DNA of 64,000 nt from Paenibacillus sp. FSL H7-0737 (GCF_000758545.1 NZ_CP009279.1:310001-374000); one strand, 5' to 3'. Counted from the first letter of the stretch, positions 1 through 8,695 are shown. Numbers and translations are program-made. Notes: generated from the sequence alone by a model not told the origin.

Positions 1-402
1 CAATCCTTTTTCTGTACCTAGAAAAATAAAATGATAGCCATTAATCCAGTGATCATGATAGGGTCCAGACATTCCAGTCTGTGACGTATACATCCCTAAG
101 CGAGACTTCCAAATCCCGAGGCCTACATCATGATTACCTAAAGTGAAAGTAATGTCGGGCAAGTCAGCCTTATGTTGATTAATGATACGAAGCATTTCTT
201 TATATTCAGCAGAAAAACCATGGTTTGTGACATCACCGATATGCATAATCCCACTGCTGCCTTTTCCATGTGCGGCTATATCACGGAGCGCCAGCTCAAA
301 GTTAAGATTGTACTCATGATTTCGGTCAGCGGTGACATGCGTATCCGTGATGATCTGAAAGGTAATAACAGGCTTCTCTTCAGGTAATGTGTTCGCACTC
401 AT
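1..402 (-). CDS. Metallophosphoesterase (calcineurin-like), C-terminus beyond the left edge
   Basis: Reading leftward from an ATG at 402 the frame is open for 134 codons to the edge of the window. The translation carries the calcineurin-like metal-binding motifs in order: DTHV near residue 20, GDVTNHG near residue 58 and GNHDVG near residue 90. These coordinate the two catalytic metals that hydrolyse phosphomono- or diesters. A GGGGGA ribosome binding site lies 7 bases upstream of the ATG. It is the last visible gene of a leftward run that contains an ABC importer, a HAD phosphatase and an SMR transporter. No signal peptide is visible, so a cytosolic enzyme acting on an imported phosphoester is plausible. 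The substrate cannot be read from the sequence. Confidence 0.85.
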   Translation of the reverse strand, partial: MSANTLPEEKPVITFQIITDTHVTADRNHEYNLNFELALRDIAAHGKGSSGIMHIGDVTNHGFSAEYKEMLRIINQHKADLPDITFTLGNHDVGLGIWKSRLGMYTSQTGMSGPYHDHWINGYHFIFLGTEKGL

Positions 403-454
403 GTTTAGGCATCCCCCTTCATCGTATGAATCTATGAAACACTCTTGCTGTTCA

Positions 455-796
455 CTAGTGCGTCTTCCCGCTAATGTTCAGTCCTATGATCCCGGTTATG
501 ATAACGGCTATCCATAGTAGGGAGGACAGGGTTAGCTTTTCTTCGAAAAATAGGGCTCCTATGAAAGAAATGAGGATGATTCCCGCCCCTGACCATATCG
601 CATAAGCAACGCCTACCTTAATAGAGGTGAGGGCATAATTCAGGGAGGTGAAGCTGGCTCCATAGAACAGGAACATGAGCACGGAAGGCCAGAGCTGAGT
701 GAACCCCTGAGATATTTTCATTGAGATGGTCCCTGAGAGTTCGAACACAATCGCTAGCATCAGAAACATCCATGTCCAAATTCCTTCTATTTTCAC
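455..796 (-). CDS. Small multidrug resistance (SMR/EmrE-like) transporter
   Basis: A 113-residue protein with four hydrophobic segments, the usual SMR size. The membrane-embedded Glu of helix 1 is present (FELSGTISMKIS, Glu19), as are the helix 3 Trp-Ser-Gly-Ala-Gly segment and the helix 4 glycine pattern. SMR proteins work as dual-topology dimers that exchange protons for cationic drugs, guanidinium or polyamines. The start is a GTG that overlaps the TGA of the upstream HAD gene by four bases (GTGA), so the two are translationally coupled. Bacilli often encode SMR proteins as pairs; here only one is present. Whether it exports a drug or a metabolite of the adjacent importer is unknown. Confidence 0.88.
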   Translation of the reverse strand: MKIEGIWTWMFLMLAIVFELSGTISMKISQGFTQLWPSVLMFLFYGASFTSLNYALTSIKVGVAYAIWSGAGIILISFIGALFFEEKLTLSSLLWIAVIITGIIGLNISGKTH

Positions 797-1581
797 AGGG
801 AAGTAACCTCGATGCTGAGTTCAGCGTAAGATCGCACAATGAGATCTGCATCCGGGAGAATATGCGATGAAGCACTAATGTCTTCATTTTCAGTGATACC
901 TATAGCTATCTGCACACCCGCTGCTTTAGCCATTCGCATATCCCCATTAGTATCACCGATAACTGCTGTGTGCGCGGGTTCAACGGCCAACCTTTCGCAG
1001 GCAAGCTGCACCATGTCGGGGAAAGGTTTACCCTGATCCACAAGGTCTGTTCCAATTACCTCGGAGAAATAGTGCCGTATGCCGAGCCATTGGAGATGTT
1101 TCTCTGCAGCATCTGTTTCATCTGCGGTCACCACGGCGAGAGGGATACCAGCACTCGCACACTCATCGAGAAAACGATGAATACCCGGCAACGAGTGAAC
1201 GGGGCGTTTCTTTTCCAACATAACATCCGCTTCCAGACGGCACTGATGAACAAGCTCCATGGACTCCGCCCACGATAAACCTTGCAAATAACCCTGCCAT
1301 GACAGGATGGCATAGAGATCACTCATAGTCCCCATAGCCAGGGGTCCGTTCCGATCATAATCGGTAATGCTTCCTTGGGAATTGTGTATAGTTCCCATTA
1401 ATGCAGGGAGCTGTTCTTCTGGAATCTGTAGTCCTCTTTGCTTCATATCCTTCGTGAATCGCTCTAAAAAACACTCGCCCCAGCTGCCCCAGAGGGATAC
1501 GAACTGGAGCAGCGTACCATCCTTGTCGAATAGAATAGCTGCTACAGCGTATCTGCCTTGTGGCGTGATGAGCTCAGACAT
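793..1581 (-). CDS. HAD-superfamily phosphatase (phosphoglycolate phosphatase-like)
   Basis: About 262 residues with all four HAD motifs: FDKDGTL near residue 20 (nucleophile Asp and acid/base Asp), VVTADET near residue 150, the motif III lysine in GKPFPDM, and GDTNGDMRMAKAAG with the metal-binding acid. A helical cap sits between motifs I and II, as in phosphoglycolate phosphatase and beta-phosphoglucomutase relatives. The frame extends to a GTG at 1590, but the GGCGGTGGAG sequence better fits the ATG at 1581. Only a few bases separate it from the upstream solute-binding-protein gene and it overlaps the downstream SMR gene, so it is part of the importer operon. A role in dephosphorylating the imported compound is inference. 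Confidence 0.85.
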   Translation of the reverse strand: MSELITPQGRYAVAAILFDKDGTLLQFVSLWGSWGECFLERFTKDMKQRGLQIPEEQLPALMGTIHNSQGSITDYDRNGPLAMGTMSDLYAILSWQGYLQGLSWAESMELVHQCRLEADVMLEKKRPVHSLPGIHRFLDECASAGIPLAVVTADETDAAEKHLQWLGIRHYFSEVIGTDLVDQGKPFPDMVQLACERLAVEPAHTAVIGDTNGDMRMAKAAGVQIAIGITENEDISASSHILPDADLIVRSYAELSIEVTSL

Positions 1582-1595
1582 GAACTCCACCGCCT

Positions 1596-2948
1596 TTATT
1601 TTAGTTTATCAAGCGCTGCTTGCGCTGTTTCCTGTGCTTCCTTAAGTGCCTGTGCTGCAGGAATATTCTCAATTTGCACCTTATCAGCGGCGATTTTCAG
1701 CGCATCGTTGATTTTGCCGCCAGTAGGATCTTGGAATGGTGCAGAGCCATGAGAAGCTTGCATCAACGGAACCTTAATCTGTGGATTGCTTTCACTGAAT
1801 GACACAAACGCCGGGTCTTGCAATGCGGATTGGCGCACCGAAATATATCCAGTATTAATGGACCAAGAGGCAGTATTCTCGGCATTTGTGAAGTAGGTTA
1901 GCCATTTCATAGCCGCTTGTTTCTCACTGTCGCTTGCTTTAGATAGAATGCCGGCCATCAGTGCTTGGGCTACGGGTTTGCCCTCGCCAATCCCTGCCCA
2001 GCCTGGCTGCTCCATAGCAGAAACAATGCTAAAGTCGAGGTCACCTTGATCGCCACTGGAGCCGGTGTAGCCTGCGGATTGATTCTTCATTACATCATCA
2101 ATTGTTTTGTACCAATATTCCCAGCCTTGACCCCCTGAATGAATCCGCATGATCTTATCCTCGTGGATCCATTTGCGGAACAAATCCCAGGTTTCGATCC
2201 ACTCTTTAGAGTCGATCATGACTTGTTTCCCATCCTCGCTAAGAATAGTGCCTCCTTTGCTGAGCGCGGCATCAATCATGTTCCCTGAACCCCACATAGG
2301 CTCCCAACCGAAGAAGGTGGTTTTGCCGCCGTCTTTCACGGTCATTTTCGCAGCTGCGGCAGCTAGGTCTTCCCAAGTCTTCAATGTGCTCGCATCAATT
2401 CCGTTCTTCTCAAAAGCATCTTTGCGATAGTACATAATCTGTGTTGTTCCATACATCGGCAGGAAGTATTGCTTGCCATCAACCTGGCCCTGATTTAGAA
2501 AGGTTTGGACAAAATCCTCTTTATTAAAATCTGGCTGCAATGCCATAAGCTCATCTATCGGAGCGAAATATCCTTTGCGGGCCCAATCTACATTTGAGGA
2601 GAGAGCAGCAGCAGGCACTTTTCCTGTAGCAATGGCCGCTTGCAGCTTCTGCTCGGTTTCAGTGTAGTCTGCCTGCGCGATACCTTTGACAATGACCTCT
2701 TGCTGGGAGGCATTAAATTTCTGAATCAGTGCCTCCATATTCTCACCAAGCTTACCGCCGAGACCATACCAGAACTCAATCGTTACCGGTGCATTTTGTG
2801 TAGGTGCAGCCTCTGCGGAGGGGGAGGAAGAAGCTCCATTTGCCGCTGTAACATTATCTGTACTCGCATTTCCTCCACAAGCTGTTAACATTGTAAATCC
2901 GGCAACCAAAGATAGGGCGGACAGTCTCTTCAATACGTTCATCATCAT
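1596..2948 (-). CDS. ABC importer solute-binding lipoprotein, UgpB/MalE-like
   Basis: A 450-residue protein with a lipoprotein signal peptide ending in the lipobox LTAC (Cys near residue 24), a Ser/Ala/Pro-rich spacer, and a family 1 solute-binding fold. The opening FWYGLGGKLGE resembles the start of mature UgpB, the sn-glycerol-3-phosphate and glycerophosphodiester binding protein, and the YYRKDAFEKNG and WEDLA motifs are typical of this family. Three ATG codons run in tandem; the AGAGGAGA site is best spaced for the third one. It follows two permease genes in the same operon. No ATPase is encoded here, so the importer probably uses a shared MsmX/UgpC-type ATPase from elsewhere. The phosphatases downstream support an organophosphate substrate, but a plain sugar remains possible. 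Confidence 0.85.
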   Translation of the reverse strand: MMMNVLKRLSALSLVAGFTMLTACGGNASTDNVTAANGASSSPSAEAAPTQNAPVTIEFWYGLGGKLGENMEALIQKFNASQQEVIVKGIAQADYTETEQKLQAAIATGKVPAAALSSNVDWARKGYFAPIDELMALQPDFNKEDFVQTFLNQGQVDGKQYFLPMYGTTQIMYYRKDAFEKNGIDASTLKTWEDLAAAAAKMTVKDGGKTTFFGWEPMWGSGNMIDAALSKGGTILSEDGKQVMIDSKEWIETWDLFRKWIHEDKIMRIHSGGQGWEYWYKTIDDVMKNQSAGYTGSSGDQGDLDFSIVSAMEQPGWAGIGEGKPVAQALMAGILSKASDSEKQAAMKWLTYFTNAENTASWSINTGYISVRQSALQDPAFVSFSESNPQIKVPLMQASHGSAPFQDPTGGKINDALKIAADKVQIENIPAAQALKEAQETAQAALDKLK

Positions 2949-2976
2949 TCTCCTCTTATTAAATAGAATAGTTAGC

Positions 2977-3822
2977 TTATCCTTTGCTGGAACCAGCGGT
3001 CATGTTGACGCTTTGCATGATCGTTTTCTGAGCTAGTAGAAATACTAGCAGCAACGGGGCGATGGTGAATGCGCTAGCGGCCATGATCAGCGGCCATTTC
3101 AATCCATAAGCACCTCCTTGAGTGAAGAAACTACGCAGACCGGCCGAGACCAGCTGTAGATTAGGATCTTTGGTGATGAGCATTGGCCAGAAATAGTTAT
3201 TGTACTGATCAATGAAGGTGATCAGGGCTAGCACAGCAAAGGAAGACCGTGTAATGGGTACAAGAATGGTCCAGAGAATCCGCATATGCGAGGAACCATC
3301 CACTTCTCCAGCCTCTACCAGCTCATGGGGAACCTGAAGGAAGGCTTGCCGAATTAGAAAGATGGAGAAGACACTTACACAGTTAGATAGAATCAACCCG
3401 GCATATGAATCCAGTAGATGAAGCTGGGACAATACCAGATATCCGGGAAGATAAACGGCGGTGGCAGGGACCATATAGCCGAAAAGAATGACACCTGCGA
3501 ACAGCCCTCTGAAGCGGAATTTCATATGCGTAAGCGCATAGGCCATCATCCCGGAATTTATCACCTGCAAAATAACAATAGAGACGGCGACAAATACGCT
3601 ATTGCCCATATATCTAAAGAAAGGGGCTTCGTGCCAGGCGGCTGAAAAGTTACCCCACAGCGGCTCTTTCGGCCAGATCGTCGGCGGAGACTGCCAGATT
3701 TCATCATTGGTTTTTAAGGCGCTGGTGACCATCCAATAGAAGGGGAAGGCCATGATCAGTGCAATAGCTGCAAAAAATAGATGGCGGGCCAGTTTGCCCA
3801 CTCGTACGGTCGTTGCATTCAT
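2977..3822 (-). CDS. ABC importer permease, MalG/UgpE-like
   Basis: A 281-residue membrane protein with six predicted hydrophobic segments. It has the EAA loop that docks the ATPase (ELVEAGEVDGSSHMRILW, near residues 180-197), typical of the MalG subfamily. An AAGGAGATC ribosome binding site precedes the ATG. It lies 25 bases downstream of the partner permease and 28 bases upstream of the binding-protein gene. The gene order permease-permease-binding protein on one transcript is common for carbohydrate uptake type 1 systems of Paenibacillus. Confidence 0.88.
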   Translation of the reverse strand: MNATTVRVGKLARHLFFAAIALIMAFPFYWMVTSALKTNDEIWQSPPTIWPKEPLWGNFSAAWHEAPFFRYMGNSVFVAVSIVILQVINSGMMAYALTHMKFRFRGLFAGVILFGYMVPATAVYLPGYLVLSQLHLLDSYAGLILSNCVSVFSIFLIRQAFLQVPHELVEAGEVDGSSHMRILWTILVPITRSSFAVLALITFIDQYNNYFWPMLITKDPNLQLVSAGLRSFFTQGGAYGLKWPLIMAASAFTIAPLLLVFLLAQKTIMQSVNMTAGSSKG

Positions 3823-3847
3823 CAGTCGATCTCCTTTACAGCAGTAG

Positions 3848-4753
3848 TTATTGATAATGGGTTGTCCGTTTACTAACCTCTAGTGAGATTACGGAGAGCA
3901 GCATACATATAAATACCAGAATCATTGCGACACTAGAGGCTTCTCCAATCTGAAAGGCTTCAAAGGCAGACTGATAATACATATAGAGCAGGGTACGTGT
4001 TGATCCCGACGGTCCACCTTGTGTGAGTACGTTAATCTGGTCGTATGCCTGTAAGGCACCGATGATCTGTACGATGAACAGAAACAGTGTCGTTGGCGAG
4101 ATTAGCGGTAAAGTAATACGGCTGAATTTTTGAACAGCATTTGCTCCATCCAGTTCAGCGGCTTCCAGCAGATCGGTAGGGACATTGCGTAGTGCCACCA
4201 AGTAAAAAATCATCGCCCAGCCTACCGATTTCCATATCGTCACGAGCAGAACGCCGAGCAGTGCCCATTTAGGATCTTGAAGCCAGCCGATTTTTTCTAG
4301 ACCGAATAGATCAAGTACAGTATTGGCAAGACCGATTTCAGGTTCGTAAATCCAGGACCAGACAATGGATACCGCCACGGTCGGCGTGACCCAAGGGGAG
4401 AAAAGAAGTACCTGATAGAGGGTGGAGCCTTTCAGCTTCCCATTCATCAGGAGTGCTAGTCCAAGTCCGATCAGAATAACGGGCAGTACACTTCCCGCAC
4501 AGAATAACAAGGTTACTCTTAGCGCTTTATAGAAGGCGGGATTGCTGAACAGATCCAGATAGTTGGTTAGTCCGACAAAGGTTTTCTCGGGGCTCATGAA
4601 GTCCCACTCAGTAAAGCTGAGATAAAATACATAAAGTAATGGCGCGAGCCAAAATACCACGAATGGAATCATTGCCGGCAAGGTGAAGAGCACCGGTTTC
4701 AACTCACCTATAAATCTTGTGCGTTTCATTATTCTGTCGATACCCCATTCCAT
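3848..4753 (-). CDS. ABC importer permease, MalF/UgpA-like
   Basis: A 301-residue membrane protein with six hydrophobic segments and the EAA loop DLLEAAELDGANAVQKF near residues 190-206, as in UgpA/MalF subunits. It is the first gene of the leftward operon that continues with a second permease, the binding protein and phosphatases. The start is uncertain: an ATG at 4753 has only a weak AGAAG ribosome binding site, and a second in-frame ATG at 4729 (MKRTRF) is no better. The divergent gene upstream encodes a GbsR-like regulator, which may or may not control this operon. Confidence 0.87.
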   Translation of the reverse strand: MEWGIDRIMKRTRFIGELKPVLFTLPAMIPFVVFWLAPLLYVFYLSFTEWDFMSPEKTFVGLTNYLDLFSNPAFYKALRVTLLFCAGSVLPVILIGLGLALLMNGKLKGSTLYQVLLFSPWVTPTVAVSIVWSWIYEPEIGLANTVLDLFGLEKIGWLQDPKWALLGVLLVTIWKSVGWAMIFYLVALRNVPTDLLEAAELDGANAVQKFSRITLPLISPTTLFLFIVQIIGALQAYDQINVLTQGGPSGSTRTLLYMYYQSAFEAFQIGEASSVAMILVFICMLLSVISLEVSKRTTHYQ

Positions 4754-4947
4754 CTTCTGTTTTTTGCGGTATAATTCTGAGGAAAGCTCCTCCGTTCAAA
4801 AAAAATTGTACACTCATCGAGCAGCTGCGTGGTCAAGCGGGCGTAAAGATCGATGCGAGATTATGTAAAAATTTAAGAGATTAGCGAAAGTAGTTGCTAT
4901 TTTGTGTAAAATAGAAGGTAGATTCTAAGTGGAATGAAGGTGCAGCT

Positions 4948-5505
4948 ATGAAACAGGTAGCCTTTGGTGAAGAGAATAGAGACTTATCTCCACGCGAGCA
5001 GCTGCTGCGTCCGATGATTGATGCAATTGCTCAGACGATGGACTTATATGGTGCCAATTACTCATTCGGGCAGCTGTATGGAATTATGTTCTTTGAAGAC
5101 CGGCCGATGACGCTTGAAGAGATGAAGAATGTGATGAATATGAGTAAGAGTAATATGAGCTATGGAGTCCGATCTTTGATGGCTTCCAAAATGGTGACCA
5201 AGCTGGAGGAGAAGCGGGAGCGAAAGGATCTGTATGCAGTGGAAACAGATTTTTTTCAGACCTTTAAGAACTTTTTTGGAATGAAGCTGCAGCGGGAGAT
5301 TGATGTCATGAGGCAAGCCTTGGATGTTGTTATTCCTGAGCTGGAGGGATTGGTTCATGCCGTGGATACGCCTGAGGAGGAGCGGCAATTCTGCCTGAAG
5401 GATCTGGAGAAGCTGGAGCATGCCGTTCAATATTATGATTGGCTGCAGCAGTTTGTGGACGAGCTAGGGGAAGAAAATTACTTTGTAGACAAGAGAAGGT
5501 CCTAG
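4948..5505 (+). CDS. GbsR/MarR-family transcriptional regulator
   Basis: A 185-residue protein matching the GbsR group, the choline-sensing repressor of glycine betaine synthesis in Bacillus and its relatives. The N-terminal half holds a winged helix: a helix with YSFGQLYGIMFF, a recognition region MTLEEMKNVMNMSKSNMSYGV and a basic wing EEKRERKD. The C-terminal half is helical, as expected for dimerisation or ligand sensing. It is transcribed divergently from the UgpABE-like operon across about 190 bases and is followed by a strong terminator, so it is monocistronic. No choline or betaine gene lies nearby, so the effector is unknown. Confidence 0.8.
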   Translation: MKQVAFGEENRDLSPREQLLRPMIDAIAQTMDLYGANYSFGQLYGIMFFEDRPMTLEEMKNVMNMSKSNMSYGVRSLMASKMVTKLEEKRERKDLYAVETDFFQTFKNFFGMKLQREIDVMRQALDVVIPELEGLVHAVDTPEEERQFCLKDLEKLEHAVQYYDWLQQFVDELGEENYFVDKRRS

Positions 5506-5559
5506 ACCGTCTACAATTACACATAGATGTACATAATTATATATAGATCTCCATGTGAG

Positions 5560-5608
5560 GGAGGTGTTCCTTAAGCCAGTTCAGGCTTAGGGTTCGCCTC
5601 CTATTTTT
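5560..5608 (+). terminator. Rho-independent terminator after the GbsR-like gene
   Basis: A long hairpin pairs GGAGGTG (5560-5566) and CCTTAAGCC (5569-5577) with GGCTTAGG (5584-5591) and CGCCTCC (5595-5601) around a six-base loop, with a TT/TT internal loop. It is followed by CTATTTTTA. It closes the regulator transcript. Confidence 0.8.
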
Positions 5609-5716
5609 ATGATAAGAAACAAAATAAAAAAGAAAATGTAACCAAAAGTAGGTGGAACTGTCACCAAATATGTAGTTACATAGTGAATAAAAGATCTTTT
5701 TAAGGAGATTCAGAGA

Positions 5717-6901
5717 TTGCATACGAAAAAATATATGATACTTTTAGTCATTGTTCTGCTAATAAGTCTTGCTGCTATTTTCAACAATCAACACGAGTCT
5801 TCTGCAGTTACTATAGATGTGAACGGTCAAATCATTAAGACAGTAGCTACATATCCGGGCTCGCCTGATGAGCTAATGATTCCCAAGGCTGCAGCAGAAC
5901 AGGCCCTTAATATGCATATCGGCTGGCAGAAGCAGGGGGCACTTCCGAAAGGTATTTACTATAGAGACCATGTAGCTGTGCTGATGTACCATCATCTTTC
6001 AGAGAAGCCAATGCCGCAGTTTCCTTGGATCTTATCTGCCGATCGGTTTGATGATCAAATGAACCTGCTGAAGCAAGAAGGGTTTCACGTGATTACGATG
6101 GAACAATACCGTGAATTTATGCTGAATGGAGGCACGGTTCCAGATAATGCGGTGCTGCTGACTTTTGATGATGGATATGAGAGCTTTTATGAGTTGGCTT
6201 TTCCTATTCTCAAAAAATATGGCTATACGGCAGTGAATTTTGTTATCGTATCTACGATTGATCACCCAGATCCGAATAGTGTGCCGAAGCTCAATTGGGA
6301 GCAGATGCGGGAAATGAAGCGGGACGGAATGGGATTCTATAGTCACACGTACGATTTACACCATTATGGTATCGTGGATGCTGAGGGTGGGGAGCGGCCA
6401 GCCGCCAGTGCTTTGTTATATATCGATGATGAGAACAGAAACGAAATGAATACGGAGTACTACAGCAGAGTTACTCGTGATTTAGCCAAGGCGGAGCAAA
6501 GACTGAAGGAAGAGCTGGGGAATACCGATTCAGCGATTGCCTTTCCTTATGGATCATACAATGACCGATTGCTATCGGCATGTGATTCACTCGGAATTTC
6601 GCTAACATTTAAAATCCAGGATGGGATCAATGCGAGAACGGACCGGAATGCCTCCCGGATCAACGGGGGAAGTCAGAGTCTAACTGCAGTCCAAACTCTT
6701 GAGCAGGTTAAACATATAGATTCACCTATGGAATTAACCTTGAATAACCAAAGAGTAGCTCTGATAGGAAGTGCGCCCGAAATGAGGAAAGGGACCCTGA
6801 TGGTTCCGTTTATACAATTATGCAAGGATCTACATATTGATCTCAACTACGATCAGAAGAGTCGAATCGTTAAGTTAATGAACACAACGGGAGGCTCATA
6901 A
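5717..6901 (+). CDS. Membrane-anchored polysaccharide deacetylase with stalk-like flanks
   Basis: The start is a TTG with AAGGAGA placed 8 bases upstream; no ATG in this frame fits. The 394 residues begin with a signal-anchor helix (residues 5-24). The carbohydrate esterase 4 (NodB-type) domain follows: VLMYHHLSE, TFDDGYESF (the catalytic DD pair near residue 150), a metal-binding SHTYDLHHY and AFPYGSYNDRL. The flanks, residues 32-75 and about 330-394, look like copper-amine-oxidase N-terminal (stalk) beta repeats common in Paenibacillus surface proteins (VTIDVNGQII, VALIGSAPEMRKGTLMVPF). The likely role is N-deacetylation of cell-surface polysaccharide or peptidoglycan on the outer membrane face. 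It is monocistronic. Confidence 0.85.
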   Translation: MHTKKYMILLVIVLLISLAAIFNNQHESSAVTIDVNGQIIKTVATYPGSPDELMIPKAAAEQALNMHIGWQKQGALPKGIYYRDHVAVLMYHHLSEKPMPQFPWILSADRFDDQMNLLKQEGFHVITMEQYREFMLNGGTVPDNAVLLTFDDGYESFYELAFPILKKYGYTAVNFVIVSTIDHPDPNSVPKLNWEQMREMKRDGMGFYSHTYDLHHYGIVDAEGGERPAASALLYIDDENRNEMNTEYYSRVTRDLAKAEQRLKEELGNTDSAIAFPYGSYNDRLLSACDSLGISLTFKIQDGINARTDRNASRINGGSQSLTAVQTLEQVKHIDSPMELTLNNQRVALIGSAPEMRKGTLMVPFIQLCKDLHIDLNYDQKSRIVKLMNTTGGS

Positions 6902-6974
6902 ACGGCTAAGGAAATGTATGGAATGGATATCAGCTTTCCCTATGTTCATTAGGAGTTTACAAAAAGTGAGAAAT

Positions 6975-6992
6975 TTCGCCAATTTGGGCGAA
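6975..6992. promoter_or_regulatory. Short inverted repeat upstream of the AI-2E family gene
   Basis: TTCGCC and GGCGAA (6 bp arms, 6-base spacer) lie about 80 bases before the AI-2E family start. A TATAAT hexamer occurs at 7029-7034 without a convincing -35 element. The repeat could be an operator or chance. Confidence 0.25.
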
Positions 6993-7069
6993 TCACTAGT
7001 TGCTATAAGTGAATTCCTTACTGTAGACTATAATTAGAGTACTAATTGGTAGGCGAATGGAGAGAACAG

Positions 7070-8086
7070 ATGGAAGTATTTAAGCGTTATTACGCGAATT
7101 TAACGGTCCGGCGTTTTTTTATTTTGGGGCTGGTTGCCCTGCTGCTATTCAGTATTAGAGATATGCTCAATTTAGTACTGTTAACATTTCTGATTGCTTA
7201 TGTAATGAACAGCTTTCAGGTGCTGCTCACGAAGCGAATCAATAAATATGTTGCGGTCAACAGTAAAGTCATTATTGTTATTTTGTATTTAGCTCTGATT
7301 GCTCTGATCGTAGTGACCTTAGTGAATTATTTACCGAAGGTCTTCACACAGATAAAGCAGTTAACTAATTTTCTGACCAGTTTAACCCCTGCAAACATTC
7401 CGCAGAACGAAATCGTGCAGTATTTATTTGCCCAGCTTAAGGATTTGAACTACCAGTCTTATGTGAAAGATGGTCTTGAATACGTCCTGAAAATAAGTAA
7501 TTGGGGCACAAGCTTCGTATTATCCACCATTCTGAGCTTTGTCTTTATCCTTGAGAAGAACAGAATTGTCAGTTTCACTGCCCGTCTTAAAGAGAGCAAG
7601 ATTTCCTGGTTCTATGTTGAGCTTGAGTATTTCGGTAGAAAATTCATCTCATCGTTTGGTAAAGTGATCGAAGCGCAAATTCTGATCGCGCTGTTTAATA
7701 CATGCTTTACGGTGATTGGACTCTGGATCTTAGGTTTTCCGTATCTATTCGCCTTATCGATTATGATCTTCCTGCTTAGTTTGATTCCAGTTGTAGGCTT
7801 TGTGATCTCCTTAATACCACTTTGTATTATTGGTTACAACATTGGTGGTATAGCAATGACGATATATGTATTGGTTATGATCGCCATACTACATTTTGTT
7901 GAGGGTTACTTCTTAAATCCAAAACTGATGTCATCCAAAATGAACCTGCCTATGTTCTACACTTTTATCGTACTTCTCTTCTCTGAGCACTATATGGGCG
8001 TATGGGGTCTAATTCTCGGCATTCCAATTTTTGTATTCTTCCTGGATATACTGGAGATCAATAGAGATAACAAGATAGAGACTTAG
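7070..8086 (+). CDS. AI-2E family transporter (UPF0118-type membrane protein)
   Basis: The frame opens at a TTG at 7046, but GGAGAG just before the ATG at 7070 sets the start there, giving 338 residues. It has the family layout: two hydrophobic segments near the N-terminus, a soluble stretch near residues 90-140, then a C-terminal block of five to six helices with the glycine/proline-rich LIPVVGFVISLIP and the late motif EGYFLNPKLMSSKM. The family includes the E. coli AI-2 exporter TqsA and several cation/proton antiporters, so the substrate cannot be assigned by family. It stands alone and ends in a strong terminator. Confidence 0.85.
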   Translation: MEVFKRYYANLTVRRFFILGLVALLLFSIRDMLNLVLLTFLIAYVMNSFQVLLTKRINKYVAVNSKVIIVILYLALIALIVVTLVNYLPKVFTQIKQLTNFLTSLTPANIPQNEIVQYLFAQLKDLNYQSYVKDGLEYVLKISNWGTSFVLSTILSFVFILEKNRIVSFTARLKESKISWFYVELEYFGRKFISSFGKVIEAQILIALFNTCFTVIGLWILGFPYLFALSIMIFLLSLIPVVGFVISLIPLCIIGYNIGGIAMTIYVLVMIAILHFVEGYFLNPKLMSSKMNLPMFYTFIVLLFSEHYMGVWGLILGIPIFVFFLDILEINRDNKIET

Positions 8087-8115
8087 GAATTCAGTTTAAT
8101 AGCGTTGAATATACG

Positions 8116-8167
8116 AAGAGGGTGATCCGATAGCCATTCAATGGCTTTCGGATCACCCTCTTTATTT
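8116..8167 (+). terminator. Rho-independent terminator after the AI-2E family gene
   Basis: AGAGGGTGATCCGA pairs with TCGGATCACCCTCT; an inner AGCCATT/AATGGCT pairing closes the loop, and the T-rich TTTATTT tail follows. It is among the strongest hairpins in the window. Confidence 0.88.
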
Positions 8168-8210
8168 AAATATAAGAATTTATAATCTCCAAGCTATATA
8201 TTATCCTTAT

Positions 8211-8278
8211 ATTTCTCGCATAAACGCTTACCGTCCATTAGGGACGCCCAAGGCGTTATAGCTTGGGCGCGGAGAAAT
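8211..8278. other. Unidentified folded element with nested hairpins and pseudoknot potential
   Basis: An outer stem pairs ATTTCTC (8211-8217) with GAGAAAT (8272-8278). Inside are a hairpin GTCC/GGAC (8233-8236, 8242-8245) and a hairpin GCCCAAG/CTTGGGC (8246-8252, 8262-8268). The nine-base loop of the latter contains GCGTT (8253-8257), complementary to AACGC (8223-8227) upstream, so a pseudoknot can form. Neither strand has a T-run, so this is not a standard terminator. It sits between two convergent genes, 28 bases past the stop of the leftward one. I do not recognise it as a known RNA class. Confidence 0.45.
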
Positions 8279-8305
8279 GTTGTACGGCCAATGTATGTAT
8301 CTTTC

Positions 8306-8695
8306 TTAGCCGAAAGAAGTGAGAACGCTCTCCGTAACGATGTCCCTCAGCTCCGCTTTGTGTGCTGCATACTGCTCGGCTGTAATATTTCCGGAAGCTA
8401 GTCGTGAATCTAGCTGTTCCGTTAGCTGGGTTACCTGTAGATCGATCACATCTTCAATATCTGTGTTTTGTTCTATTGCAATATCTTGAAGTGATTTGCC
8501 GTCATATAAGGCATCGTACAGATCATCATCTGTGGGTTGGTTAAGGGCTTTCAATAATAATTCGTCTTTATCCGCAACACTTGTGGTGGACCATTGAGTT
8601 GACGAGCTTGCGTTAGCAGTAAGGCTACTCCAAGCATTTCCGAAAGACATTACTATAACTACGGTTCCTACTATAATCACTCTTTTTATATCCAT
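8306..8695 (-). CDS. Small secreted protein of unknown function
   Basis: A 129-residue protein with a signal peptide (basic start, hydrophobic residues 6-20, likely cleavage after TANASS near residue 30). The mature part is acidic and helical. A segment QDIAIEQNTDIEDVIDL resembles the 'go down the list of residues' helical repeats seen in small secreted Bacillota proteins, and RLASGNITAEQYAAHKAEL resembles a SHOCT- or DUF2680-like end. AGAGGACTC precedes the ATG. It stands alone, divergent from the giant surface protein. I assign no function. Confidence 0.65.
   Translation of the reverse strand: MDIKRVIIVGTVVIVMSFGNAWSSLTANASSSTQWSTTSVADKDELLLKALNQPTDDDLYDALYDGKSLQDIAIEQNTDIEDVIDLQVTQLTEQLDSRLASGNITAEQYAAHKAELRDIVTESVLTSFG

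Noticed and set aside
8241..8252. c-di-GMP-I (GEMM) riboswitch, suggested by GGGACGC
   Set aside because: The other conserved GEMM segments are absent, spacing differs, and no gene lies suitably downstream on the same strand.
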